Shown here: one piece after another, positions 10,483 through 22,071 of the stretch
How the letters are laid out: each line of letters starts with the position of its first letter
How positions within the stretch are numbered: the stretch's first letter is position 1
From: Trichopria drosophilae
Lineage: Eukaryota > Arthropoda > Insecta > Hymenoptera > Diapriidae
Assembly: GCA_030407085.1 (NCBI GenBank)
Contig: CM059587.1
Span: forward strand, 40,465,001-40,529,000
Direction of reading: 5' to 3'
DNA: 64,000 nt
The notes under the pieces: generated by a model
The model's database searches: none
What the model was told of the DNA's origin: nothing
The model's input: the letters and a program-made list of their open reading frames with translations, nothing else
Position numbers and translations under genes: made by a program

Positions 10483-13400
10483 TTATACAATAATGAGTTT
10501 GCGTCCATTTATGGGTTGTACTGGTCTGTAATTATGATCATCGTTCTGTGATAAGCCAAGTGTTCTAAATGCTTTCAACTGAAATAAGAAATTTTAACCA
10601 TTAGAAAATTTACTTTTAAATATCTTAAAGTATATAAACTGAAAAAATGACCGTACCGCTGAATCTTTAATAGAAATAGGTTGTTGTTTCAATAACCAAA
10701 TAACTGCTTCATGGCATGGAGGTGTAGTTAGAGAGCCATCGTACATATAAAATTTATTAGAACTTTTAGTTGGACCACCTTTACCAAAAAGTAATGATGA
10801 TAATGGGAATGGTTCAATATCGACTTTATTTCCAATGTTTCTTATGCTTTTTAGAACATTGACCACCTTTTGAAGGCCTGGATTTGTGACTTTTTGTTTC
10901 TGTAAAAGAAGAAAAATAATATAGTTTTAATTAATGTTTAACTTAACCCTTAGAAGCTTCTAAAAAATATTGTATTAGTATATTATTTATGTTCAACAAT
11001 CGGGATCACATTTTATATATGCATTTCATTCATTAAAATCCATTTCGGTGGAGAAAATCGTGAAAAATTAAAAAAAATTTTAAAAAAAACATGGCCTTTT
11101 CTTTTTATTTTGTAAAATGTTTGCAAAAATAGTCGTCTTTTGGCCATTTTCTGGACGAGAATCGATAGAGCACACTTCAAAATAGTCGGAAATGTATTTT
11201 CCAAAATTAAAAAAAAAATTCTTTCTACTGCTGAAACTGAGGTGATGTTGACGTATCTGCTTCTCTCATTTTGCGCCAAAAAGGGTTAAGTTAACAATGG
11301 CCGCGGAACGAAGCAAATTTATTCAAAATTATTAATTCCGCGAAATAGGGATCATAGAAAGTTTGTTATTACGTTTTTTATATTGATATAAATATTTACT
11401 AGTTATGGACGAAAATTATAATAATTTTGAGTTGAATGGCGGATCCGTAATGGCCACCGTTTGTAAATTGTATCTCTTATATGCAAAGTTGTTGCATAAG
11501 TCTGTTTCAAAGATGAACATATATGCATATAATTATTATAATTTTCGTCCATAACCTTTCAATATTCATATCATCATTATAAAACTAAAAAAAAAGAAAA
11601 CTTTCTATGCTCTCTATTTCAAGGAATTAATCATTTTAAAAAACGTGCATCGTTTCGCGGCCATTTTGAATCGGCCATTGCTTCTAACAAATATTCTAGT
11701 ACATTATTTATGTTCAAAAATGGGGATCACTTTTTATATATGCATTTCATTCATTAAAATCCGTTTCGGTGGAGAAAATCTTGAAAAATAAGAAAAAAAC
11801 CTAAAAAAAATATAAATTTTTTTTTATTTTGAAAAACTTTTGCAGAAATAGTCGTTGACGGGAATCGATAGAGCACACTTCAAAATAGTCGGAAATGTAT
11901 TTTCCAAAAATTAAAAAAATTCTTTCTACTGTAGAAACTGAGTTGATGTTGACGTACTTGCTTTTGGGCAAAGAAGGGTTAATATATAAAAAAAGCGCAA
12001 CATTTTTGTTTTAAATTTACCTTTCCAAATAAAGCAATTACAGATAAACCATCTGGATATTTTACAGCTTCTGTCATGGATCCATATTCTGATTTGTAAT
12101 GTACAACATGAACTTCTATTGGCCACCTGTATTAAATCATGGCATTATTATACACCCTTATAAAGTATATTAATTATTTTTAAAAATTGTACTAACGCTT
12201 TTCCATTAGATAAGTGCTCACTTCCGACATTATCATTAGTACCCCAGTGGAAATGCAAATGAGAAAAGATATATTCTTCACGGAAGGGACCGGAACTGAT
12301 GGTTGGTGTATCGACATCATATGCAGCCGTCAGAACCGCTAAAAATAGTTTTGATTATTTTATCCGCCAACATGAAATGCGTTATTTATAGTAAATATAC
12401 GTACCAGATTGTCCATTATTTTCAAGTTGCATTTCTACAGGTACAACATCGTATCTATTAAATTTCACGGGACGACCGTATGAAATTGTATGATCAACTA
12501 TGTCTTCTCGGATGTCAATAGGCGACTGCCTACCTCCTCCACAGCTTGGATAACTTATATCCCAACCTGTCTTGTAAGTCCATCTCCTTGTATCTGCATT
12601 TATAATTGTTACAGATAGTTAACTATTATTTGCCATGTTAAGTTACTCTGGTGGCGAAAAATGGAACTACTGAGATGGGTTTCACTTATAGTACACAAAT
12701 GAAGTTTTCATCATTGTGTACTATATGTGAAAACTATCTCAATAGTTCAAATCTTGACACCAGAGTAAATTAACAAGGTGAATTTAAATAATGTATGTAC
12801 TGAATTTATTGCAAATCGTAATAAAGATTTTTTTATTTATTTTTTATACAATAGAGTCCCGATATATTTGTCAAAAGAAGGGGAGCGCCGCTTCTCCCAC
12901 TCTCCTCAATTGCGCTATGCTCGTGACGTCACAGTAGGTCCTTCCTAAGGCCGTAGCTCGCAAAGTGGGGGAAAAGAGATTTGTGACAGACAAATATAAC
13001 GGGACGGAAGCGGTCAAATATGCTGGGATGCAAATATAGCGAGAAGCCATTATACCGGGACTCTATGATGAAACTGTATGATTACTTTGGTGCTTTAATA
13101 TTCTTTATAGTTGCAGTGTGATTGCACTGAGAGAAGAATTTAGTCATATTTGCTGTCGTAGAAATAGTCGATAATCAATTGGTCATTTTCATCATTTATG
13201 TGGTAACATGTACTACGAGATAGTTATTTGTACTACTCGAATCTAGCAAGGGTTAGGACTAAATAAATAGTAGAATTTATTACATATTAGTGAAATGACA
13301 AGTTATTTATATCAGTTTAGATTTGAACTTGATTACAAAACCATTTTAATTAATAAAAATATATTTTTTCCTTTTTTCGTCCAAACCGAAACATACCGAA

Positions 13401-15065
13401 CGAATGAAATCGGTTTCAAAACTCAAAACAATAAACATGATCTGCAGAGATAAGATAGAGTTGCGGTGCATTTTAGAAATTTATAAATTAAATAGTTATT
13501 TTCGTACGGTGGGCGTAAAGTGCGACTTTACGCCCGCAGGCAATTCTCATGCCCGAGGGACGGCAAAGCCGGAAAGACGCTTCCATATTAGGAAAAGCAT
13601 AAGACAACAGTAGGAGAGCGGAAGGGCAGGAGCAAGTAGGGGGAATGGGGGGGGGGGGGGCGAAGCCCCCCGATACTTGAATATACATGCTTAAAAGTGT
13701 ATTTTGTTTTAGAATAAAGTAGTAGAAAAATATTTATTAATTAGTGATTCTTGATTTTAATTGATGCTGTAGCGTGTAGAACTTGTAAACTTGTAGTTTT
13801 GTAAACTTTAATAAATAATTTTCAACTCGTGATTTTAATTGAATTTTAAACGTTATTATTATGTTTATTGGCAACAAAATTTTAGATTAAAATAGAAAAA
13901 AATGTTTAAACTAGAATAGAATTTAATCTATAACACTAAATTTGAACTAGATTACATAATAAATAATTTCTTATTGTATTACAAATACATTGTATTCTTT
14001 TATATTAATAATTAATTAATTCAATTATTGAAATGAAGATTGAACGTAAATGTTTTCGATGTGTCGTTATTATTAACGGTTGCATTGTTGACATTTTCAC
14101 TGTTGTTTGCTTGCATTGTTTTTTTTTTTTTTTTGGTTTTACGGGAATTTCATCCGGATTTTCTATTGATTCTCATATAAACATACGAGTTATTGTTTAC
14201 AGTAATGGAGAGAGTCTTGATTGTCCAAGTGAGAGGGGTATATTTGTATATTCATAACCAAGTCACATTTCCCCGAATTTTTCACTTTACGCCTAGTAAG
14301 TGCGCGTAAAAGCGTACTTTACGCCTACTGTGGCGAAAAGTATTATAAATAAAAGTGAGTGAAAATTACTAGTAAGAGGGGACAAATATAAAAAACGGAA
14401 TAAGTTTCATCAATACTCTCAAAGAGGGGCTTGGACGATTACATCCATATTTAAAAAAAATAAAACTGTAGTGTCTTTAACGTAATTCAAAACATAAACA
14501 ATGTTTCTCATAGACATAGTTCTTTTTTTATTTAATTTTAATTTACTTTAAAAAAACTAACGTCCAATCGACTGAAATTTTTGTTTAACTTAAAAATGTA
14601 TTATTATTATTTCATAATATGTAATATATGGAAATTGTTATAAAAGAAAATATAGGCCGTGATATTTCTTATTGGAGATGCCAGATATATTATTATATAT
14701 TTTATTATTATTATTTAATAAAAATTTTTTTATTTTACATTTTATTTTAAAAAATAATTAAAAGTAATAAAATAAATATTAATTAATAAAAATATATTAA
14801 GTATAAGTTTAGAGAAATTTCATTTATATGCGTTGAATAAAAGAACACATTCGGTAATAAATATCGTGTTCATATTTAATCGTTTAAAACTCTAATGTAC
14901 AAGTGTAATGTGTAATTTTTGTCATGAAGCTTGATACGAGATTTTGGAGCCAAATGTGTTAAAAGTTAATTGATAGAAAATCGCAAAAAATATACTATAC
15001 AAACCTGCAAATGCAGATGCTGCCACTAACAGAAGTAAAAATGTGCAGATTTTGCCGGAAAACAT
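10483..15065 (-). CDS. CA-A: catalytically complete secreted alpha-carbonic anhydrase (six exons)
   Basis: Exons in order: 15065-15005, 12593-12405, 12338-12197, 12126-12021, 10899-10657 and 10578-10483. They join in frame (phases 1, 1, 2, 0, 0) to 278 residues. Alpha-carbonic anhydrases interconvert CO2 and bicarbonate using a zinc ion held by three histidines. All three are present: H112 and H114 in HLHFHWG, and H137 in EVHVVHY. Also seen: a 20-residue signal peptide (MFSGKICTFLLLLVAASAFA), the CGGGRQSPIDI block, gate glutamate in GSEH, the SLTTPPC active-site loop, and a C-terminal NYRPVQPINGR. The two cysteines in SCGG and TPPC should form the usual extracellular disulfide. The proton-shuttle position (human CA2 H64) is Gln here (NNGQS). 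No GPI-anchor tail is visible, so it is probably secreted. A spliced 5' UTR exon lies upstream. It is the most downstream and only zinc-competent member of the array. Confidence 0.93.
10944..11289. mobile_element. TTAA-flanked repeat, copy 1, in CA-A intron 4
   Basis: TTAA at 10944-10947 and 11286-11289 bracket a 338-bp element with CCCTTAGAAGC and AAAAAGGG ends. A second copy of the same sequence lies at 11,681-11,982 in the same orientation (shared ACATTATTTATG-like start, GGATCAC, CGGTGGAGAAAATC and CACACTTCAAAATAGTCGG). Confidence 0.65.
11291..11680. mobile_element. Palindromic fold-back element in CA-A intron 4
   Basis: It starts CAATGGCCGCGGAACG and ends CGCGGCCATTTTGAATCGGCCATTG, which are inverted partners. 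The arms continue inward (GATCATAGAAAGTTT against AAACTTTCTATG, and ATGGACGAAAATTATAATAA against its complement). It separates the two direct copies of the flanking TTAA repeat. Confidence 0.65.
11681..11982. mobile_element. TTAA-flanked repeat, copy 2, left end truncated
   Basis: Second copy of the element at 10,944. It has lost its first dozen bases at the junction with the fold-back element and keeps its right end AGAAGGG plus TTAA (11979-11982). About 40 bp present in copy 1 near the middle (the GGCCATTTTCTGG segment) are missing. Confidence 0.6.
12638..12773. mobile_element. 128-bp palindromic MITE with TTAA duplication, in CA-A intron 1
   Basis: TTAA flanks a near-perfect hairpin. The ends are GTTACTCTGGTG and CACCAGAGTAAA, and the arms pair over most of the length (GAACTACTGAGATGG against its complement CTATCTCAATAGTTC). 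Confidence 0.75.
12849..13068. mobile_element. MITE with ATAGAGTCCCG termini, in CA-A intron 1
   Basis: Inverted ends are ATAGAGTCCCGATATA and the complement of ATAGAGTCCCGGTATAATGG. The 220-bp interior is unusually GC-rich for the region (GGGGAGCGCCGCTTCTCCC). No open frame is present. Confidence 0.7.
13506..14335. mobile_element. MITE with GGCGTAAAGT termini, in CA-A intron 1
   Basis: The left end reads GTGGGCGTAAAGTGCGACTT; the right, complemented, reads CAGTAGGCGTAAAGTACGCT. Each terminus itself forms a TTTACGC/GCGTAAA hairpin. The body is AT-rich except for a GC-rich stretch at 13,510-13,680 that ends in a 12-13-base G run. Related TTTACG hairpins recur at 22,260, 47,088 and 54,373. Confidence 0.55.
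14336..15004. other. AT-rich part of CA-A intron 1
   Basis: Very AT-rich, with ATTATTATT runs. I see no gene, RNA or element boundary in it. Confidence 0.4.
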
Positions 15066-15079
15066 AGTATTTCAATACT

Positions 15080-15263
15080 CTGGAAATAAAATATATTGAA
15101 ATAAATTTTATATAACAACGTTACAAAATAAAAAATTATATTTTTATAAAAAGAAATTTTGTTTAGAACTTGGAATTCAACTTACATTTTATAATCAATA
15201 ACAAATTATTCCCGGCACTGATTATCACACTGACTTGAAATTTATGTTTCGATCAAATATATA
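15080..15263 (-). promoter_or_regulatory. CA-A core promoter and spliced 5' leader
   Basis: On the minus strand a TATATAT box (15263-15257) lies 32 bp upstream of the A of an arthropod initiator TCAGTG (15233-15228). The predicted leader exon runs to a GTAAGTTG donor at 15185; the coding exon then starts after a TTCCAG acceptor at 15080-15081. Spacing and motifs match insect TATA-initiator promoters. Confidence 0.6.
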
Positions 15264-15299
15264 CCATATATTCCATATTTATACAGATAATAGATTTAT

Positions 15300-18200
15300 T
15301 TTTCTTTAAATTTATCCAGAACAGCCGCTAATTACGACTTTTATTTGTTTAATAAGAAAAAATTATTTGTTATTTTTGTTGATTTATATTATGCGGGAAT
15401 TAACGATAAATTCATAGTAAATTGATATGCATTATCTTTTTATTTGAAGATTTTATTTTGCTACTGCGTTATTTGATCTAACAATTGCGATAAATTTTTA
15501 TATCGTTTTATAATTGAGAAAAAAATAGATAACATGGAATGGCGATTTAGAATACACTAATTTGCGGATTAATTCGATTTTAAACTTTGAAATGTGTTTT
15601 TTTTTCACGGGTCGCATTTGATGTGCTTTAGTCATTAAGCGAACAAATATTAGTTTTGAAGAACAAAAATAAAATTGACCTGTATAAAACGGACTATTTT
15701 CGGATCGATGATCATATACAGCTATTAAATTCCCTTTTATTTGTTTATTTTTTATTTTAGATTATAGTAAAGTATCTAATATTGTCGAATTAAAATAGCA
15801 GGTGTAGCTTACAAAAAAAGAAGAAATCAAAACATTAGTCGATGTTCATTTACAAGGTATATTATAATTTCTCAAAAATTCGAAACGTCAAATTTATATT
15901 TTTTATATTAATAACTAAACTCTGTACATTTAAATTAATTCACGATGATACAAGAATAAGCTAAAAGATGGCGTGATTACATTTCTCACGATAATGTTTC
16001 TCATAAAAGAGATTTCTGGAGGAGTTTCCTGCTTGGAAAGTGTCCAGAATACTCCACAACATTCCTCAATTTAAGTAATTTTTAAGTAGACTTTTTGTTG
16101 AATTGTATTAACAATTTTCGAAGAAGTTTAACCCCATTTTTGTACTTAAAAGAAGTGATATAGCCTTTTTTTATTTTTCCAAAAAATATCCAAAAGCTGG
16201 GTTTTTGAAAACAGTTTTCGCAAGATTCGGAGTTTACGATGGTATTTGATGATGGTATTTAAAAACGAAATATATATTTTTATAATATTTTTCGTCCTCT
16301 GCATTAAAAAAAAATCACTATTTTATTTAAATTTTCAAATGGCAAGTTCGGAATCGGCAAGCCCAAAACTTGAAGCAATTGGATAAGAATGAAAATATGG
16401 CCGAATATGTATCGAAATAATTCATATAAATTAACTATAAATGCAGATAATGTCGGATGGGAAATCAGCGGAAGACATTAACAATTTACAAAATGTTTCT
16501 TGCATTTTGCAAATATTATAATATCACCAGACCTCAATTTAACCACAGAATGTTTTATAATTTCCATTTTGGATTTCTACGTAAAAATAAAAATAAAATA
16601 TTAATGTCCCAGCTTTTAAATATGTACATACGTTTTATGCATTTCGGCTGGGCATCCATTTATTGAATAACTATATTTATCATCAACATATAACCACATT
16701 ATTTTTCTACTTTTTATGCCTATATATCAATATTTCCATTCAATCGGATATATTAAAATATATTTAACAAACTTATAAAAAATAAAGAAAAAATGAGAAA
16801 TAGTGAAAATGGCTGCGAGTTTTTGTAAAATTTTAAATTCTTAATGATTTTTTTTAGACGCTCCTCAACAAACGAAAAAGAATAAGAACGAATTCAGAAA
16901 TACGTTTCCAATTCTATCTATCTAATTCGTAGTTCATCGATTTGATATATATTTTGTTATTATTAAGAAAAAAGAAAAACAAATGTTACGTCCATGAGGG
17001 ATTGTTTACCTTCACATATATTATTATTACTTAGTTCCGGCGAAATTTTTAGGTTATATTTATGTTTTATTCACGTATTATATCGGATTAGAATGAAAAT
17101 GACTAAGAAACCGAAATAAATCGTATGTAATTCGTTTCAATTCTTTTTCATGTGCTGGGAAATTAATAATGGGTGTAAAGCAGCTGCTATAAAGTGATAG
17201 TCTGAATCGTAAATACTTTCAACAATTTAATTATTTTAATAGCACAAAACTATTCAATATTTTCGTCTTACCTCACGTGTAAATCTAAGTGTTTGACGTA
17301 CCTAACTGATGCAAAAAGGCTCGTTAAAATGATATGCATACAGCACAAGGAAATCATTTAAGAGACTTGAAATTTGAAAAATTTATAAAAATTGACCTAT
17401 AGCAACCTGTTATTGCACCCAACCCCTCAGTAATTTGTACTTCTGAGAAGAAAAAGTTTTATTGTTTAATTATCGTCCATGTTTTTCATTTAATGTTACA
17501 TCGATCTTGCCCTCATTTCGCTCTTATAACCGTTTTAGGGGCACATTAGTATTGTAAATCTTTTATTATTAATATTCTTTTTTTCGGATTAAATGATTTA
17601 GGAACCTGTATTCAGAATTTGAAAATTAATAACGGCGGCTCAAATATGATGTTCAAAAGCGTTTTAAGGAGCTATTCGAATTATATATGAAATTCGTTGC
17701 ATGGAGGTTGTTGAGTACAAATTTGAACTAAAAAATGTGAAAATTCAAAATTATTACAGAAATTTACACTTTTTCAATTGTTTCCTTAAAAAAATAGTGG
17801 CTATTTTGAGTTCCGGCATTCTTCCTCCACTATTTTCTATGTACGAGCATATATTTTATTGATTTGATTCGTTCAACACTCACTTAAGGCATACGATTAA
17901 TTTGGGAAACTTTTACAAGTGTTTCGCCGACATATTGAAACTGTTTTGTTCAAATATTTTTTTCGAAGTGTATGCTTTTTAAGTTCAGATATTAAATTGC
18001 ACGATATTTTAATAATTATTATTTGTTTATTATTTATTATTGGACATTAAACGAGTTTACCCGCAGTTCTTGTTATTTTTCATTTAACACTACGATTAAA
18101 CAATTGTTTTGCCTCTCCCCTTAACAAAAACCGTGTCCGACCTCTCAAAATTTCTTCGTTTCTGGAACTAACCTAATATCAATGTAGGTGAAAAACTGTC

Positions 18201-18620
18201 AACTTTATTTTATGTTAGAAATCTGTTTTTACAAAATCGCATTACATAAAGTTTAATTTAACCATAGATTTAAAGTTAACATTTTAAAACTTAAGAAACA
18301 ATTAAAATATTTAAAACTTTTTCCTTTCAGCATCGATTTCCCCTAGATTACATCATCATACTCTGACCTGGAGGTAATCAAATTTATTCAATAACTGTCG
18401 ATATGGTTGAACATACAATATGAAAAATATACAAGAAACTGTATACAGAACCGCATTCTTTTTTCAGGTCGGTTAAAAATATAGCGTATTGATTTTTTGC
18501 GACAGATAGCTTGCATTTTTGCAAAATAACATATACAAAAGATATTTCTTTATAGAGAATAGATTCCGTCGGCATAAAATATATTTCTTTAAAAAAGGTA
18601 TGCGTTAAACAAAATAAAAA
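15300..18620. other. Intergenic AT-rich stretch between CA-A and CA-B
   Basis: I see no gene with coding character here. Short frames (for example at 16,457-16,666) have AT-driven composition and no recognisable motif. Confidence 0.4.
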
Positions 18621-18624
18621 CTTG

Positions 18625-20000
18625 TAAAATGCTTTATGCTGACTGTCTCTCAATGATGCAATGGCCGTGTGCAAGGGGATCTCGAGGCTTTGCATGGTTA
18701 ATTGGTGTATCTCAAACAGCCTTTCCTTAAATTTAGAGAAGTGTAGGCTTCTTAGATTTTGTAGATCTACACTGTAAAAAATGGAAATGTAAATTTACAA
18801 CTTGTAGAGTTGGACACAATATTGCCCATGCTGCAAGTAGGACTTTTACGCAATATTATTGTAAATTTACATAGGCACTGTGAATATTACTTTTTTACCT
18901 TTGTAAATGTCAACTTGTGATTGTAAATTTACAATTGAAAGTGGATTTTACAGGTTACGGTAATATTACACCGTAGAGAAGTTTAAATTCTTCAAGAGAA
19001 TAGTAAATTTACAACAAAATACATATAGGAAAAATTTTAGGTTATGTACTAAAGCGCCATATAGCCTTTAAGCGGGCAGGTGATTTGAACTCTACATTAC
19101 GTGGTAAAATTTATGCACGTACTCCTGAAGCAATTGTAGTGGCTTGTAATAATAATTTGTTATTTTAATAATTTATGAATTTAGATTTTATGATTTAATG
19201 TTTTCATTCAACAAAAGTTTTATCGACAAAAGATTATAGCTCTAAAACTTGCTTTCGATCAAAGTTTTTCTATCAACAAAAGAATTTAGATTTAATGTTT
19301 TCTTTCGACAAAAGATTATAGCTCTAAAAACCTCTAAAATATTAAAATACATCTTATAATAAATTTTACAATATATTCCTCTGTTTTACATTTAAAAACA
19401 AAATAAAACTAAAATATGTGGAATTTTAATGTAAAAATTAATTTTACTACACCAATAGTTTTTCCCCTCATATTGTAAATTTACCATGTACAGAATGGGC
19501 TCGATTTTTACCCACTTATAGCGTCGGAAAAACGCGTTGCGTTGTAAATTTACCACCTTCCGTGTAGGGAATTTACAAATTGTTCTGAAATTCCTAACCT
19601 CCCGCGGGAAATTTACAACTTTTAACGTGGGAATATCACCATATTTTTAGGCAGGAAAATCACAACAAAATTGTAAATTTCATTTACATTTTTTACAGTG
19701 TAGGATTACTTGCACTTATCAGTATGGGATTAATAATACCGTGTTACAATCTGTTGACTCGATAAAGGATCTTGGGGTAATTATGTCTTCCTCATTATAT
19801 TATCCTTTGAGAATCATTTATCCCATATCACCACTAGAGATTATAGACAACTTGGTTTTCTCATGAGGTCCACTAAATGTTTTAAAGACCCATATTCCAT
19901 CATAACGGTCTACAAATCTTTGGTCCTTCCGATCCTAGTATATGCATTTCCTTGTGTGTTAAATCTGAATATTTTTACCGTTTAGTATATAGAACTTCAA
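18625..20000 (+). pseudogene. Decayed non-LTR reverse transcriptase, split by a MITE
   Basis: The plus strand shows broken reverse-transcriptase segments: LYAD from the catalytic box near 18,630, then CISNSLSLNLEKC up to 18,765. After the inserted MITE at 18,770-19,700 the frame resumes with QSVDSIKDLGVIMSSSL and YKSLVLPILVYA. These follow the expected order of a CR1/jockey-like reverse transcriptase (palm, then thumb). Several frameshifts and stops make it non-functional. It lies downstream of CA-B. Confidence 0.7.
18770..19700. mobile_element. MITE with CACTGTAAAAAATG termini inserted in a retrotransposon
   Basis: The ends CACTGTAAAAAATGGAAATG and CATTTACATTTTTTACAGTG are inverted partners. 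The interior has many GTAAATTTAC units on both strands. It interrupts a reverse-transcriptase frame that continues on the other side, which fixes the insertion boundaries. The ends resemble those of the outer element at 4,111. Confidence 0.8.
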
Positions 20001-22006
20001 TCGAATTCATTATCTCTATGTCGGGTAGAAGTAAATATTAATTCTGAGTGTTTCAATCGTATTTTATTTATCGATAGATTTTATATATACAATGGTTTCA
20101 GTCTAAGTAAATATTTTAATATACTTATGCAACATATTTTTTCGTTCCTGAAATAGTTGAAGTAACAAAATCGCAATGTAATAAGTATACTTTTTTTTTA
20201 AAATCTATAAATTCAGATTTTAACCAAACCAGAACAAATTTATCGGGACTAGTTGATTCTTGGGAGTAGTTGTAGAGCCTAAAATATTGCTGCACGTCTG
20301 GTTCATCTACGGGCACTTGAGATGGTGCACAAAAAAGCTGTAAATTCGCACCAACAATGAAAAAAGCACCAAGGAGCAGCGACGTTGGAGCAGCATCACG
20401 GATCTTCTATCTTTTTGATACTATACTTACTGTTTCATAATCTATGTCGGCAGTAATCGATTTTTTGTTATAAATTGTTCATATCACTGGCAAAATGGTG
20501 GAATAATACGAAATAATTTTTGTATATTTAATTTTAATAAAATATGTAAATAACGGCGTTGTATGCACAGTAGAGAGAAATGTTTCTCTACAGTTAATGT
20601 AATAGCTTCGTAGTAAAGCTAACAGAATTTAAATTATGCTCTTAAGGTAAGGCACTTTATTCTGAAGTTACCGTAATCTCAGATTCGGTTAAATTTATTA
20701 TGTTAATAGTTAATATAAGAATTTTAAATATTGTCGTATGCTGGGATCATTATGTGACATATTTACGCGCATGCAGTTTCCCCGAAATAGAGATAAACAA
20801 ACATACACACGCGGAGTTATCCGATTTTCTGCGAATATTTCGATGCATTGCTGACATAAGTACGCAGTTCAAACGACAGAATATAATGTAAGATTTATTA
20901 ACAATTGATGAACGCTCGTTGAATTTTAAAATATACGTGTTGATATACAATATCATTACTGGCATGCAGGAAAGTGCTGGTGTTTCGTCTGAAAGTTACC
21001 TGTTGTTTTTTACTTTTCAGTTACTGTTATAATAATGTGTAAGAGCCTTGAAATTAGCTTACTTCAACTATTAGTAAATAATTTCTCTTAGTGCAGTCAA
21101 AGACTTTAAGTTTTAAAAATTGTGATGTTATATTAAATAAAATAAAATGACAATAATTAAAAAGGAGGACCTAGGAGGGAGCAGTAAGATCCGAACAAGG
21201 TAAATTTCAAGGTCTGAAAAACTAAAAAAATACTTCTTTTGCTATTATTTTCAAAAATAGAAATCTAAAGAAAAAATCTTTATAAATAACGAAATATCGG
21301 AGGAGGATATCTTTTCGAAAGTACACACGTAAATTTTATACTAGAAATATGATGCAAGCAACTACTATATTTTTTTAAGAATCTATTAAAGGTGTTCTTG
21401 TGGAGTTTTGCACTTGAATTATCAGATCGAAAGTAAACTTAACCTACAAGCCATGGTTTAAATTTTTGTTAAAATTTTGTGAAAATCCTACTGAAAAGGT
21501 TATTGTTAGATAGAAAATTTAATCATTAATGACTTCATACTTTCAATATCCCATAGGGATTGTTCTAAGCAATATAAACAAATATTAAAAACAGCTCCTT
21601 TATGATGTCAACAGTTGCATGGGTCTACATTTTTACAGTCACTTATTAAAATCGGCGTTAATAATAATAAAAATAACTTTCATTACATATTGGTCAAAGA
21701 AAATTTACAGATTCAATTCATTTGCTTACAAGTATATAAGTCAAAGTTGTATAAATTAAACAAATTTCAAGATTTGTAGAAACAAAGTATGTCCAACATG
21801 AACCTTTTTTAATAACCTTAAGCAAAACATATCACTTTTTGAAATTATCTTACAAAAGTAACTCTAAGTTTAATAAAAAAGTAGTTTTTTTATTTTTAAT
21901 TATTTTTTTAAATTAGTGACCAATCAATTATGAATGAGAAAATATAGATTTATTCCAATTTATTATGATATGTGTCCTCAGCAATTGCATCTGTTTTTGC
22001 ACAAAC
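20001..22006. other. Spacer downstream of CA-B
   Basis: AT-rich. One minus-strand frame at 20,405-20,125 has a hydrophobic segment (see findings). Otherwise I see no recognisable feature until the CA-B poly(A) signal. Confidence 0.35.
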
Positions 22007-22012
22007 TTTATT
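22007..22012 (-). terminator. Poly(A) signal of CA-B
   Basis: AATAAA on the minus strand about 60 bp after the CA-B stop codon. Confidence 0.55.
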
Positions 22013-22071
22013 GAATTAGTAATATCTATTTCAATTAATTTACACTTGCTCGAAAAACGATTATTAAATTT

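Noticed and set aside
18384..18695. 103-codon minus-strand frame
   Set aside because: It overlaps the reverse-transcriptase remnant on the plus strand and has no motif of its own.
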